Source: Fulvimarina sp039652615 (GTDB lineage: Bacteria > Pseudomonadota > Alphaproteobacteria > Rhizobiales > Rhizobiaceae). Taken from it: DNA of 64,000 nucleotides. The notes beneath the pieces were generated by a model. It was not told the DNA's origin. It was given only the letters and a program-made list of their open reading frames with translations, and searched no databases. Both the position numbers and the translations under genes were made by a program. The DNA is taken from the NCBI RefSeq assembly GCF_039652615.1, contig NZ_JBDJAC010000009.1:98467-162466 (forward strand), given 5' to 3'. Positions 24,705 through 34,067 of the stretch are shown in pieces (the stretch's first letter is position 1; each line of letters opens with the position of its first letter).

Positions 24705-26813
24705 ATGACCACGTATGACGAAGACTACAGCGATCCGAAGATGCGCCGATTTGACGGTCTGTTCGGCGCGTTCCTTTCGGTTCTTGCCGTCTTCATCGCT
24801 CTGGCGCACATGGCGCTGGCCTTGTTTCCGTTTTTGTCGGAGCTTGAGCGAAACATCTTCCACTTCGCGAGTTTCGCATTTCTCTGCGCGGTTTACTATC
24901 CGGCCTTCCTGGCACTCAAGAACAGCCGCTTCGCAATCATCCTCGACATTTCGCTGGGCATCGCCGTCGCCGCGGCCTGTCTCCATCTGGCCCTCTCAGT
25001 GGATGCGATCTACGCTCGCGGCGTCCGGCTTCTTCCAGTTGACTGGATCGCAGCCGTGATCGCCATTCTCGGCGCGATCGAACTGACGCGCCGGGCGGCC
25101 GGCATCGTCATCCCCATCCTGATCATTCTCGCGATTTCCTACGTCACGATCTGGGGCTCTTGGATCTCCGGCGTCTTCGCCTTTCCGGGACTGTCCTGGG
25201 AGACGACGCTGTTCCGGTCGATCTACGGCGACGACGCGCTGTTCGGCACGATCGCCCGCATCTCGTCGACCTACGTCTTCCTCTTCATCATCTTCGGCGC
25301 CTTCCTGATCAAATCGGGTGCCGGCGATTTCGTCATCGATCTCGCCAAGGCCGCCGCCGGCAAGCTGGTGGGCGGACCCGGCCTCGTCGCCGTCATCGCT
25401 TCGGGCCTCACCGGCACGATTTCCGGCTCGGCCATCGCGAACACGGCCTCGACCGGTGTCATCACGATCCCGCTGATGAAACGCGCGGGCTTCAAGTCCA
25501 AGTTCGCGGCCGGCGTCGAGGCGGCCTCCTCGACTGGCGGCCAGCTCATGCCGCCGATCATGGGTGCCGGTGCGTTCGTCATGGCGAGCCTCACCCAGAT
25601 TTCCTACGAGTATATCATCCTCGTCGCCGCCCTTCCGGCGCTGCTCTATTTCCTTTCGGTCTGCTTTTTCGTGCGCATCGAGGCGAAGCGTCTGAACCTG
25701 CCGCCCATGGGTGATGGCGAGCAATCGCTCACGAAGGCGGTGAAGGAAGGTGGTGCAAGCTTCATCATACCGATCGTCGTGCTGATCGGTCTCCTCGCAT
25801 CCGGCTTCACGCCAACCTATGCTGCGGTCATCGGCATCGTCGCGGTCATCGCGTCGAGCTGGCTCACCACGCGCCCCATGGGTCCGCGCCAGATCTGGGA
25901 GGCGCTGGAATTCGGCACCCGCAACATGATTACCTCCGCCGTGCTGCTCTGTGCGGTCGGCCTTGTGGTCAACGTCATCGCGACCGCCGGCGTCGGCAAC
26001 ACGTTCAGCCTGATGATCACGAACTGGTCCGGCGGCGTCCTTCTGATCGCGATCATCCTGATCGCTCTCGCATCGCTGGTGCTCGGCATGGGGCTCCCCG
26101 TGACCGCCGCCTACATCGTGCTCGCCACGCTCTCGGCTCCGGCCCTCGCCGGCATGATCCAGGATCTCTGGATGGTCGACATGATTGCTGCGGGTAACTT
26201 CCCGGACTCGGCAGTTCCCATCGTGATGCTCGGCGCGCCGGAGGCTGCCTCCCAGCTCGGCTCCGCCATGTCCTACGGCGCAGCCCAGGACCTCGTTGCG
26301 TCCCTGCCGCTCGCGGTCTCCGAACAGCTTCGCAACATGCTCGTGCCGGCAACGGTCGCGACGACGGCGCTCCTGTCCGCACACATGATCGTCTTCTGGC
26401 TCAGCCAGGACTCGAACGTAACCCCGCCGGTCTGCCTTGCGGCCTTCACGGCGGCGGCGATCGCCAAGTCGCCGCCGATGGCGACGGGCGTTGCCAGCTG
26501 GAAACTCGCGAAGGGCCTCTACATCGTCCCGGTGCTGTTTGCCTACACACCCCTGCTCTCTGGGGATTGGGGCCAGGCGCTGACCATCTTCGCCTTCGCG
26601 GTGTTCGGAATCTACGCCCTCGCCGCGGCCCTTCAGGGCTGCATGGAGAGCCGCTTGAACATCGGCCTCCGGCTGCTTGCCGGCGCTGCCGGCATCGCAT
26701 GCCTCTGGCCTTTCTCGGTGATCGTCAACATCATCGGCGTGATCGCGACGGTCGCGATCTTGGCCTACAATGTATCGAATTCAAAACCCGGCACTCTTGT
26801 CGCTGCGTCCTGA
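24705..26813 (+). CDS. TRAP transporter permease, fused 4TM/12TM subunits
   Basis: The 702-residue membrane protein joins the small DctQ-like and large DctM-like subunits, the arrangement usual with TAXI receptors. I choose the ATG at 24705, preceded by GAGAGGGA; an upstream in-frame ATG at 24666 has no ribosome site. Residues 30-210 form the small part, and the segment with KSGAGDFVIDLAKAAAGKLVGGPGLVAVIASGLTGTISGSAIANTASTGVITIPLMKRAG begins the large part. Uptake is driven by an ion gradient. Substrate is unknown; context with a ThDP enzyme and PHA genes suggests a carboxylate. Confidence 0.93.
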   Translation: MTTYDEDYSDPKMRRFDGLFGAFLSVLAVFIALAHMALALFPFLSELERNIFHFASFAFLCAVYYPAFLALKNSRFAIILDISLGIAVAAACLHLALSVDAIYARGVRLLPVDWIAAVIAILGAIELTRRAAGIVIPILIILAISYVTIWGSWISGVFAFPGLSWETTLFRSIYGDDALFGTIARISSTYVFLFIIFGAFLIKSGAGDFVIDLAKAAAGKLVGGPGLVAVIASGLTGTISGSAIANTASTGVITIPLMKRAGFKSKFAAGVEAASSTGGQLMPPIMGAGAFVMASLTQISYEYIILVAALPALLYFLSVCFFVRIEAKRLNLPPMGDGEQSLTKAVKEGGASFIIPIVVLIGLLASGFTPTYAAVIGIVAVIASSWLTTRPMGPRQIWEALEFGTRNMITSAVLLCAVGLVVNVIATAGVGNTFSLMITNWSGGVLLIAIILIALASLVLGMGLPVTAAYIVLATLSAPALAGMIQDLWMVDMIAAGNFPDSAVPIVMLGAPEAASQLGSAMSYGAAQDLVASLPLAVSEQLRNMLVPATVATTALLSAHMIVFWLSQDSNVTPPVCLAAFTAAAIAKSPPMATGVASWKLAKGLYIVPVLFAYTPLLSGDWGQALTIFAFAVFGIYALAAALQGCMESRLNIGLRLLAGAAGIACLWPFSVIVNIIGVIATVAILAYNVSNSKPGTLVAAS

Positions 26814-27265
26814 CGCGCAAATGGTCAATACGCCTTCTTGCCTTCACGGCGGCGATCGACACGATCGCCGCCAAATACAACTCTAGATAGATTTTGGGGC
26901 CGACCGGTATTCGCTTTCGCGGCGCTTGGCACCGTACCATGCACAGAAGGCCTCCGGGGCTGCACGGGAAGTCCATTTCAATCAACGGCTCACAGGGTCT
27001 GCCGGTCTGCTGGCAGCGCTTGTCGATAATTTTCAAAATCGCTGGCAAGGTCGTGACAGGTCGCGATTTTTACCTACAATGAGTACAAAGCAGAACATGC
27101 CGCAATGGCAGCCGCAAACTCAAGCATGATGACGATGAACCGTATGACTAGGCGGATCACATTATGCGTAGATCACACGGATAGAGCGCGATTTCGATTT
27201 CGAATTCACTCATCTGGCGCTCGCACGCCCGCGAAATATTTCGGCACCGAAGGAATTAATACATC
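26814..27265. other. Intergenic region between TRAP and PHA operons
   Basis: About 450 bases without a convincing gene. It opens with a long hairpin (26848-26872) and probably carries the promoter of the ThDP-PHA operon, though no consensus pair stands out. A sequence AAGGA lies 12 bases before the ATG at 27266. Confidence 0.4.
26848..26872. terminator. Strong hairpin after the TRAP operon
   Basis: Two 11-base arms, GGCGGCGATCG (26848-26858) and CGATCGCCGCC (26862-26872), pair perfectly around ACA, 34 bases after the permease stop. No T-run follows, so it is a 3'-end stabiliser or a Rho-assisted end rather than a classic terminator. Confidence 0.45.
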
Positions 27266-28951
27266 ATGCTGAAGAAAAATCCCGACACCGCTTCAACCGT
27301 TTCAGGTGGTGCGCTTCTGGCCCGCTGCCTCGAAAACGAAGGGGTGGAATATATTTTCGGGGTACCGGGCGAAGAGAATATCGACTTTCTCGACGCTCTG
27401 ATCGACAGCCCGATCGAATTCGTCGCGACGCGTCACGAGCAAGGTGCGGCGTTCATCGCTGACGTTTACGGCCGCCTGACCGGACGCGCCGGCGTTTGCC
27501 TGTCGACGCTTGGGCCCGGCGCGACGAACCTCGTCACCGGCGTCGCGGATGCCAATATGGACCGCGCTCCCCTCGTCGCCATTGCCGGCCAGGGATCGAC
27601 GACGCGCCTCCACAAGGAAAGCCACCAGATCCTCGATCTGGTGAACCTTTTCGCTCCAATCACCAAGTATTCGACGCAGCTGCGCGAGCCGACCATCATC
27701 CCCGAGGTCGTGCGCAAGGCCTTCAAGCAGGCCCAGAGCGAAAAGCCGGGCGCGAGCTTCATCGACTTCCCCGAGAACATCGCCGCCGAAGAAATTCCCG
27801 ATATGCCGCCGCTCAAGGTGCAGTATCCGGTCGCTCCGACCGCGCCCGTCGGCAAGTGCGCCCAGGTTGCCGATATCATCAACGCCGCGAAGGCTCCGGT
27901 CATCATGGCAGGCAACGGCGTCATCCGCCAGCACGCGTCCAAGGCACTCGTGGAATTCGCCGAGAGCCTCAACGTTCCGGTCGCGACGACCTTCATGGCA
28001 AAGGGCGTCATCCCCTTCAGCCACCCACTCTGCCTCGGCGCGATCGGCCTTCAGGCCCATGACTACGTGGCCTTCGGCTTCGACGACGCAGACGTCGTGA
28101 TCTGCATCGGCGTCGACATGGTCGAGTACCATCCCGAGAAGTGGAATCCGGACCGGGACAAGAAGATCATCCACATCGACACCCAGCCGGCGGAAGTGGA
28201 CGCACATTATATTCTCGAGGCCGGCGTCGTCGGCGATATCAGCGACACGCTCGAGCGCATCGCGGCCAAGACCAACAAGCGCCCGGACGCACCGGTCCAC
28301 AAACTCTCCGAGGTCATCAAGCGCGAGATCGGCGAATATAGCGACGATACCGAATTCCCGGTCAAGCCGCAGAAGATCATCTGGGATCTGCGTCAGGCGC
28401 TCGACAACGAGGACATCGTGATTTCCGATGTCGGCGCCCACAAGATGTGGATGGCCCGTATGTACCGCGCGGAAGCCCCGAACACCTGCATCATCTCCAA
28501 CGGCTTTGCGTCGATGGGCATTTCGCTGCCCGGCGCGATCGCGGCGAAGGTCGCCTTTCCGGACCGCAAGGCGGTTGCGGTCAGCGGCGATGCGGCGTTC
28601 ATGATGAACAGCCAGGAGATCGAGACCGCACTGCGGATGAACCTCGACATCGTGGTCCTGATCTTCAACGATTCGAAATACGGCCTCATCGAGTGGCACC
28701 AGCTACGCCACTTCAATCGTGCGACCGGCATCGAGTTCGGCAATCCGGACTTCGTCAAATATGCCGAGAGCTTCGGTGCGAAGGGCTACCGCGTCGAGCG
28801 GACCGAAGACTTGCTTCCGACCCTCAAGGAAGCGCTTGGCGACGGGACCGTCTCCATCATCGACTGTCCGGTGGACTACCGCGAGAACATGAAGCTCACC
28901 GAAAAGCTCGGCAGCCTCATCTCGCCGCTCAGCGCGGAGGGCAACAAATGA
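27266..28951 (+). CDS. Thiamine-diphosphate enzyme, acetolactate synthase-like
   Basis: A 561-residue ThDP enzyme of the acetohydroxyacid synthase/decarboxylase superfamily. The PYR domain has the catalytic glutamate E58 (TRHEQGAAF) and FGVPGEENIDFLDAL; the PP domain has SGDAAFMMNSQEIETA and IFNDSKYG for Mg-ThDP binding. The middle domain is intact. It is annotated in relatives as acetolactate synthase large subunit, but no small regulatory subunit is present and the context is catabolic. It may decarboxylate or condense a 2-oxo acid; 2-oxoglutarate or pyruvate are candidates, by inference. Its stop overlaps the alcohol dehydrogenase start by four bases. Confidence 0.88.
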   Translation: MLKKNPDTASTVSGGALLARCLENEGVEYIFGVPGEENIDFLDALIDSPIEFVATRHEQGAAFIADVYGRLTGRAGVCLSTLGPGATNLVTGVADANMDRAPLVAIAGQGSTTRLHKESHQILDLVNLFAPITKYSTQLREPTIIPEVVRKAFKQAQSEKPGASFIDFPENIAAEEIPDMPPLKVQYPVAPTAPVGKCAQVADIINAAKAPVIMAGNGVIRQHASKALVEFAESLNVPVATTFMAKGVIPFSHPLCLGAIGLQAHDYVAFGFDDADVVICIGVDMVEYHPEKWNPDRDKKIIHIDTQPAEVDAHYILEAGVVGDISDTLERIAAKTNKRPDAPVHKLSEVIKREIGEYSDDTEFPVKPQKIIWDLRQALDNEDIVISDVGAHKMWMARMYRAEAPNTCIISNGFASMGISLPGAIAAKVAFPDRKAVAVSGDAAFMMNSQEIETALRMNLDIVVLIFNDSKYGLIEWHQLRHFNRATGIEFGNPDFVKYAESFGAKGYRVERTEDLLPTLKEALGDGTVSIIDCPVDYRENMKLTEKLGSLISPLSAEGNK

Positions 28952-30102
28952 GCGCGTTCACGTTCCAGACCACGCCTTCGGTGATGTCCGAGGTCGGATC
29001 GACGTCCAAGATGGGCGAGATCATGGCCAAGAAGGGCTGCAAGAAGATCTGCTTCGTCACGGATCAGGGCATTCTCGATCTCGGCCTCGCCAAGGCTGCG
29101 CTCGATGGCTTCGAAAAGGCCGGCGTCGAGGTGCTGATGTTCTCGGACGTTCAAGCCGATCCCCCGGAATCGATGATCCTCGGCGCCGTCGAAAAGGCGC
29201 GTGAGGCAGGTTGCGACGGCGTCGCATCGGTTGGCGGTGGATCCTCCCTGGACACCGCCAAGCTGATCGCTGTTCTCCTGAAAGGGAACCAGAATATCTC
29301 CGAGATCTACGGCGTCGGACAGGTGACGTCCGAGCGGCTTCCGCTCGTGCTCGCTCCGACGACCGCAGGCACCGGGTCCGAGGTGACGCCGATCGCGATC
29401 GTGACCACCGGCGAGGCGGAGAAGAAGGGCGTCGTCTCGCCCCAGCTTCTGCCCGACTGGGCGATCCTCGATGCCGAACTCACCGTCGGCCTGCCCAAGC
29501 ACGTGACCTCGGCCACCGGCATCGACGCGATGGTGCATGCCATCGAGGCCTATACCTCGGCGCACAAGAAGAACCCGGTCTCGGATTGTCTCGCCCGCGA
29601 GGCGCTGTCGCTCCTCGGCGGCAATATCCGCACCGCCTGCAACGATCCGCAGAACCGCGAAGCGCGGGCCAACATGCTGCTCGGCTCGTTGCTAGCCGGC
29701 ATGGCCTTCGCCAATGCTCCGGTCGCGGCCGTTCATGCCCTCGCCTATCCGCTGGGCGGGCACTTCCATGTGCCCCACGGTCTCTCGAACGCTCTCGTCC
29801 TGCCTTACGTTCTGGACTTCAACATGCCGGAAGCGAAGGCCCATTACGCGGAACTCGCCCCGATCGTCTTCCCTGAGCTTGCGGGCAAGTCGGAAGACGA
29901 GGCAGCTCAGGGCTTCGTCGAAGGCTTCCACAAGCTTGCGCCGGAGCTCGGCATGAAAACGCAGCTGCGGGATGTGGGCGTCAGCCACAACAATCTGCCA
30001 AAGCTCGCCGAGGATGCGATGAAGCAGCAACGGCTTCTCGTGAACAACCCGCGAACCATGACCTACGAGGCCGCCCTCGACATCTATCAAAGGGCGCTTT
30101 GA
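28948..30102 (+). CDS. Iron-containing alcohol dehydrogenase
   Basis: This 384-residue group III (Fe-dependent) dehydrogenase interconverts alcohols and aldehydes with NAD(P). I use the ATG at 28948, overlapping the ThDP gene (ATGA). The nucleotide motif GVASVGGGSSLDTAKLIAV is near residues 91-109, and TAGTGSEVTP, GIDAMVHAIEAYTS and AVHALAYPLGGHFHVPHG hold the metal and substrate residues. Family members include 1,3-propanediol, 4-hydroxybutyrate and lactaldehyde dehydrogenases. Four bases separate it from phaE, so it likely makes the hydroxy acid or alcohol used for polymer synthesis. Confidence 0.92.
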   Translation: MSAFTFQTTPSVMSEVGSTSKMGEIMAKKGCKKICFVTDQGILDLGLAKAALDGFEKAGVEVLMFSDVQADPPESMILGAVEKAREAGCDGVASVGGGSSLDTAKLIAVLLKGNQNISEIYGVGQVTSERLPLVLAPTTAGTGSEVTPIAIVTTGEAEKKGVVSPQLLPDWAILDAELTVGLPKHVTSATGIDAMVHAIEAYTSAHKKNPVSDCLAREALSLLGGNIRTACNDPQNREARANMLLGSLLAGMAFANAPVAAVHALAYPLGGHFHVPHGLSNALVLPYVLDFNMPEAKAHYAELAPIVFPELAGKSEDEAAQGFVEGFHKLAPELGMKTQLRDVGVSHNNLPKLAEDAMKQQRLLVNNPRTMTYEAALDIYQRAL

Positions 30103-30106
30103 GGCG

Positions 30107-30940
30107 ATGAACGACCGAGAGACCGGCAATCCATGGTTGGATGCCTGGAATTCTGCCAGCCAAGCCTGGTGGTCCGCCCTCGAGGCCCAGCAGGTCACCG
30201 GCGGCGATCGCCAGAACGACAGCTCGATCTGGGAGTTCGCCCACCGGCAGGTCGACGACTGGTGGCGGACCTATGCCCGTTTCCTGAAGGAAGGTGACAA
30301 CGGCGGCGGCGGAACAACCACGGACATGCTCAGGCGTGCGATGGATCCATCGCAGTTCCTGACCGCCGGTTCGTCGGAGATCAATCAGGCGATCCGCCGT
30401 CTGGTCGAGGCGCCGGAATTTGCCGATGCGGGGGTGTTCGAACGCGATTTCCTGCGCACCGGTTCGGAATGGATGGCGCTCCAGGACGCCACCAATTCCT
30501 ATCGGCAGATCACGACGGCCGCCTGGATGCGCGTCTATCAGACGTTCTCGAACGAGATGATGTCGGATTCCGAGCTCCTTCAGAAAGATGCGCGCTCTGT
30601 CCTCGATCGCTGGCTCGCCCTTGCCAACAAGGAGCTGATCGAAACCCAGCGCAGCGACGAATTCCTCGAGGCCCAGCGCAAGATGCTCGCAGCCAGCGTC
30701 AATTACCGGCTGGAGCAGCGCAAGCATACCGAGCGCTGGTGCGAGGCCCAGTCGATCCCGACCCGTACAGAGGTCGACGACATGCAGGAGATCATCCACA
30801 CCCTTCGCAGCGAACTGCGCGAAACGCGCAAGCGTCTCGACAGACTGGAAGCCGCGGGCACCGGCCCTGCGGAACGCGAAGATGCGGCGAAGCCGAAGAC
30901 CACTTCGCGCCGGAGCAAGGGGCAGAGCGGTGGCCAGTAA
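30107..30940 (+). CDS. phaE: Class III PHA synthase subunit PhaE
   Basis: PhaE activates PhaC in class III polyhydroxyalkanoate synthases. The 277-residue protein has the family's DDWWRTYARFLK-type aromatic segment near residues 47-58, a helical middle, and the C-terminal block RKMLAASVNYRLEQRKHTERWCEAQSIPTRTEVDDMQEIIHTLRSELR (about 190-240), followed by a lysine-rich tail. This block is diagnostic. The start follows the dehydrogenase gene by four bases and the end overlaps phaC by eleven, so the subunits are co-translated. Confidence 0.9.
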   Translation: MNDRETGNPWLDAWNSASQAWWSALEAQQVTGGDRQNDSSIWEFAHRQVDDWWRTYARFLKEGDNGGGGTTTDMLRRAMDPSQFLTAGSSEINQAIRRLVEAPEFADAGVFERDFLRTGSEWMALQDATNSYRQITTAAWMRVYQTFSNEMMSDSELLQKDARSVLDRWLALANKELIETQRSDEFLEAQRKMLAASVNYRLEQRKHTERWCEAQSIPTRTEVDDMQEIIHTLRSELRETRKRLDRLEAAGTGPAEREDAAKPKTTSRRSKGQSGGQ

Positions 30941-32033
30941 GAGCAACGACCAGACAAACCCGATGACCGAGTTCGCCGACTATTCCGAGCGCGTCGCAAA
31001 GGGTGCCCAGGTGCTGAGCCGCATCCGGGAAGAAGACGTCAAGATTGGAGCAACGCCCAAGACCGAGGTGGCGAACTTCGAGAAAGTCCGGCTATTCCAT
31101 TACGATATGCCGGACGATGTGAAGGTCGATACCGGGCCCGTCCTGATCGTCTACGGGCTGATCGGCAGATATACCATGGCCGATCTGCAGGAGGATCGCA
31201 GCCTCGTTCGCAACCTGCGCGATCGCGGCGTCGATCTCTGGCTCGTCGACTGGGGGCACCCCACACGCGCCGACCGGTGCCTGAAGATCGACCATTACGT
31301 CGAATGGTATCTCGACGACTGTGTCGAGAAGATCCGCGAGATGACCGGCCATGACAAGGTGACGATCCTCGGCATCTGCGAGGGCGGCGTGTTCTCGGCC
31401 ATCTACGCCTCGCGCTTCCCGGACAAGGTGAAGAACCTCATCGTCACCATCACGCCCTTCGACTTCCACGGTGACATGGAGGACGAGGACCCGACCCACG
31501 GCGTTCTCAACCTGTGGACCCGGTCCCTCACCGAAGAAGACATCGACAACATGCTGGAAGCGTTCGGAAACCTGCCGGGCGAGATCATGGGATCGGTCTT
31601 TCAGCTGATGACGCCGATCCGCTCGCTGACGAAGTATAATGTCGACCTTCTCGACGCGGCACAGGACGAAAAGCGCCTGCTCAACTTCCTGCGAATGGAG
31701 AAGTGGCTGGCCGACCGGCCGAACCATCCGGGCGCCGCGGCCCGGCAATGGCTCCTCGAGCTCTACAAGAAGAACCTGCTCATCAAGGGCGAGTTCATGG
31801 TCTCCGGCAGGCCGGTGGATCTCGGCGCGATCACCATGCCGGTGCTCAACGTCTTCGCCAAGAACGACCACATCATTCCGCCGCCCTGCGCACGCGCCCT
31901 GAAGGACCACGTCGGGACAAACGACTACACCGATCTCGAACTGCCGGGCGGACATGTGGGCGTCTATGTGAGTTCGAAGAGCCAGGGAATCGTCGGCGAC
32001 GGCATCCATTCCTGGCTTATCGAAAGGAACTGA
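30930..32033 (+). CDS. phaC: Class III PHA synthase catalytic subunit PhaC
   Basis: PhaC polymerises hydroxyacyl-CoA into polyester on granule surfaces. Starting at GTG 30930, which has AAGGGGCAG just upstream, it is 367 residues; an ATG at 30963 is an alternative without ribosome site. The lipase-like box GICEGG carries nucleophile C150, with D313 (AKNDHIIPP) and H342 (GGHVGVY) completing the triad, close to Allochromatium positions 149/302/331. Class III enzymes prefer short-chain monomers such as 3-hydroxybutyrate and 4-hydroxybutyrate. Neighbours suggest that the monomer is supplied by a dehydrogenase and a CoA-transferase rather than by PhaA/PhaB. Confidence 0.95.
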   Translation: MASKSNDQTNPMTEFADYSERVAKGAQVLSRIREEDVKIGATPKTEVANFEKVRLFHYDMPDDVKVDTGPVLIVYGLIGRYTMADLQEDRSLVRNLRDRGVDLWLVDWGHPTRADRCLKIDHYVEWYLDDCVEKIREMTGHDKVTILGICEGGVFSAIYASRFPDKVKNLIVTITPFDFHGDMEDEDPTHGVLNLWTRSLTEEDIDNMLEAFGNLPGEIMGSVFQLMTPIRSLTKYNVDLLDAAQDEKRLLNFLRMEKWLADRPNHPGAAARQWLLELYKKNLLIKGEFMVSGRPVDLGAITMPVLNVFAKNDHIIPPPCARALKDHVGTNDYTDLELPGGHVGVYVSSKSQGIVGDGIHSWLIERN

Positions 32034-32037
32034 TTTC

Positions 32038-33954
32038 ATGCCATCGAAAACGGTCTGCGCGGGAGACGCCGTGTCCGTCATCCGCGACGGCGACACCGTC
32101 GCCGTATCCGGCTTCGTGGGCATCGGAACGCCGGACGAACTCCTGATCGCGCTGGAAAACCGCTTTCTCGAAACCGGCCATCCACGCGACCTGACGCTCG
32201 TCTTCGCGGCGGCGCCGGGCGACGGCAAGGATCGCGGGCTCAATCGCCTCGCCCATGACGGTCTCGTCAAGCGCGCCATCGGCGGGCACTGGGCGCTGGT
32301 GCCCAAGCTCGCCAAGATGGCGATGGAAAACAAGATCGAGGCCTATAACCTGCCGCTCGGCTGCGTCTCGCACCTTTATCGCGAGATCGCCGGCGGCCGG
32401 CCGGGCATGCATTCCCGCGTCGGTCTGAAGACCTTCGTCGATCCGCGCCTCCAGGGCGCCAAGATCAACGAGCGGACCACCGAGGACCTCATCCGCCTCG
32501 ACGTGATCGACGGTGAGGAATGGCTGTTCTACCGTTCCTTCAAGATCGACGTGGCGCTTCTGCGTGCCACCACCGCCGACCAGCGCGGAAACGCCACCAT
32601 GGAACGTGAGGCGCTGAAGCTCGACGCGACCTCGACGGCAATGGCAGCTCATAACAGCGACGGCGTGGTGATCGTCCAGGTAGAGCGCGTCGCGGTGGCG
32701 GGCTCGCTCGCTCCCAAGAAGGTGCTGATCCCCGGCGTATTCGTCGACTGTGTCGTGGTGGCCAAGCCCGAAAACCATCCCCAGACCTATGCGACGGCGC
32801 ACAACCACGCCTTTTCCGGCGAACTGCGCGTGCCCTCAGACGAACACAAGCCCATGAAGCTCGATCAGCGCAAGATCGTCGCCCGCAGGGCCGCGATCGA
32901 ACTTCCGATCGACGGAGTCGTCAATCTCGGCATCGGCATGCCAGAGGGCGTCGCCAATGTCGCGGCGGAAGAAGGGCTGCTCGACCATGTCACGCTGACC
33001 GCCGAGCCGGGCGTCATCGGCGGCATGCCCCAGGGTGGGCTCGACTTCGGCGCGGCGCTCAACCCGGACGCGATCATCCAGCAGGCGACCCAGTTCGACT
33101 TCTACGACGGCGGCGGCATCGATATGGCCTGTCTCGGCATGGCCGAGGCCGACCGGGCGGGCAATGTCAACGTCTCCAAGTTCGGGCCGAGATTCGCCGG
33201 AGCCGGTGGTTTCATCAACATCAGCCAGAATGCGGCGCGTCTCGTCTTCGCCGGAACGTTCACGGCAGGCGGTCTGAAGGTCGAGGCGGCGGACGGCAAA
33301 CTCACCATCGTCAACGAGGGCCGAAGCCGGAAGTTCGTCTCGCAGGTCGAGCACATCACCTTCTCCGGGCCCTTCGCCGCAGAGAAGGGCCAGCCGGTGC
33401 TCTACGTCACGGAGCGTTGCGTCTTCGAGGTCCAGCCCGAGCGCCTCGCCCTCATCGAGGTCGCGCCCGGGATCGATATCGATCGCGACATCCTGGCTCA
33501 CATGGATTTCGAGCCGGCAGTCGACGATCCGAAACTGATGGACGAAAGGCTCTTCAGGCCCGAACGCATGGGCCTTCGCTCCGACTTTCTCGAGCCGCCA
33601 CTGGAAAAGCGCGTCGCATTCGACGAAGAACGCGACCTTCTGGAAATCAATCTCAGGGGCTATGTCGCCAGGACGCAGGCGGACCTCGATGAGATCAGGC
33701 GCCGGGTGGAAGCGGTCTGCGACCCCCTTGGCCGCAAGATCAGAATGGTCGCCTGGTATGACGGCTTCGATCTTCATCCCGATCTCACCGCCGCCTTCGG
33801 CCAGATCATCGCGGATATGGAAGAGAAGTATTACCACTCGACCATGCGCTACACGCGCAGCCCGTTCCTGAGGATGCGGTTCGGCGCGGAATTGGCAAAA
33901 CGCGACGTGTCCATGCGCATCAATTCGGATGCCATCGAGACTCGCCCCAAGTGA
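32038..33954 (+). CDS. Acyl-CoA:acetate/3-ketoacid CoA-transferase family protein
   Basis: A single-chain CoA-transferase of 638 residues joining both family domains. The catalytic glutamate is E323 in TAEPGVIGG; GFVGIGTPDEL near residues 25-35 and NLGIGMPEGVAN near 296-307 are the CoA-binding loops. Such enzymes move CoA between acetyl- or propionyl-CoA and short hydroxy or keto acids. About 110 C-terminal residues beyond the transferase core (LLEINLRGYVARTQADLDEIR to the end) form an added domain found in part of the family. Four bases after phaC, it most likely activates a hydroxy acid for polymerisation. Confidence 0.93.
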   Translation: MPSKTVCAGDAVSVIRDGDTVAVSGFVGIGTPDELLIALENRFLETGHPRDLTLVFAAAPGDGKDRGLNRLAHDGLVKRAIGGHWALVPKLAKMAMENKIEAYNLPLGCVSHLYREIAGGRPGMHSRVGLKTFVDPRLQGAKINERTTEDLIRLDVIDGEEWLFYRSFKIDVALLRATTADQRGNATMEREALKLDATSTAMAAHNSDGVVIVQVERVAVAGSLAPKKVLIPGVFVDCVVVAKPENHPQTYATAHNHAFSGELRVPSDEHKPMKLDQRKIVARRAAIELPIDGVVNLGIGMPEGVANVAAEEGLLDHVTLTAEPGVIGGMPQGGLDFGAALNPDAIIQQATQFDFYDGGGIDMACLGMAEADRAGNVNVSKFGPRFAGAGGFINISQNAARLVFAGTFTAGGLKVEAADGKLTIVNEGRSRKFVSQVEHITFSGPFAAEKGQPVLYVTERCVFEVQPERLALIEVAPGIDIDRDILAHMDFEPAVDDPKLMDERLFRPERMGLRSDFLEPPLEKRVAFDEERDLLEINLRGYVARTQADLDEIRRRVEAVCDPLGRKIRMVAWYDGFDLHPDLTAAFGQIIADMEEKYYHSTMRYTRSPFLRMRFGAELAKRDVSMRINSDAIETRPK

Positions 33955-34067
33955 GATGCTTATATGACGGTTAGACGACGCAATCGGAGTATGCTTCGCC
34001 ACCGTCGCAACGACCGCGGCCATCGGGAGGGGCCGACCGGGACCTTGAGGAAAGCATTACAGACCGC

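Noticed and set aside
24996..28699. Minus-strand frames of about 460 codons opposite the TRAP permease and the ThDP enzyme
   Set aside because: Charged, repetitive antisense translations; the plus-strand genes are certain.
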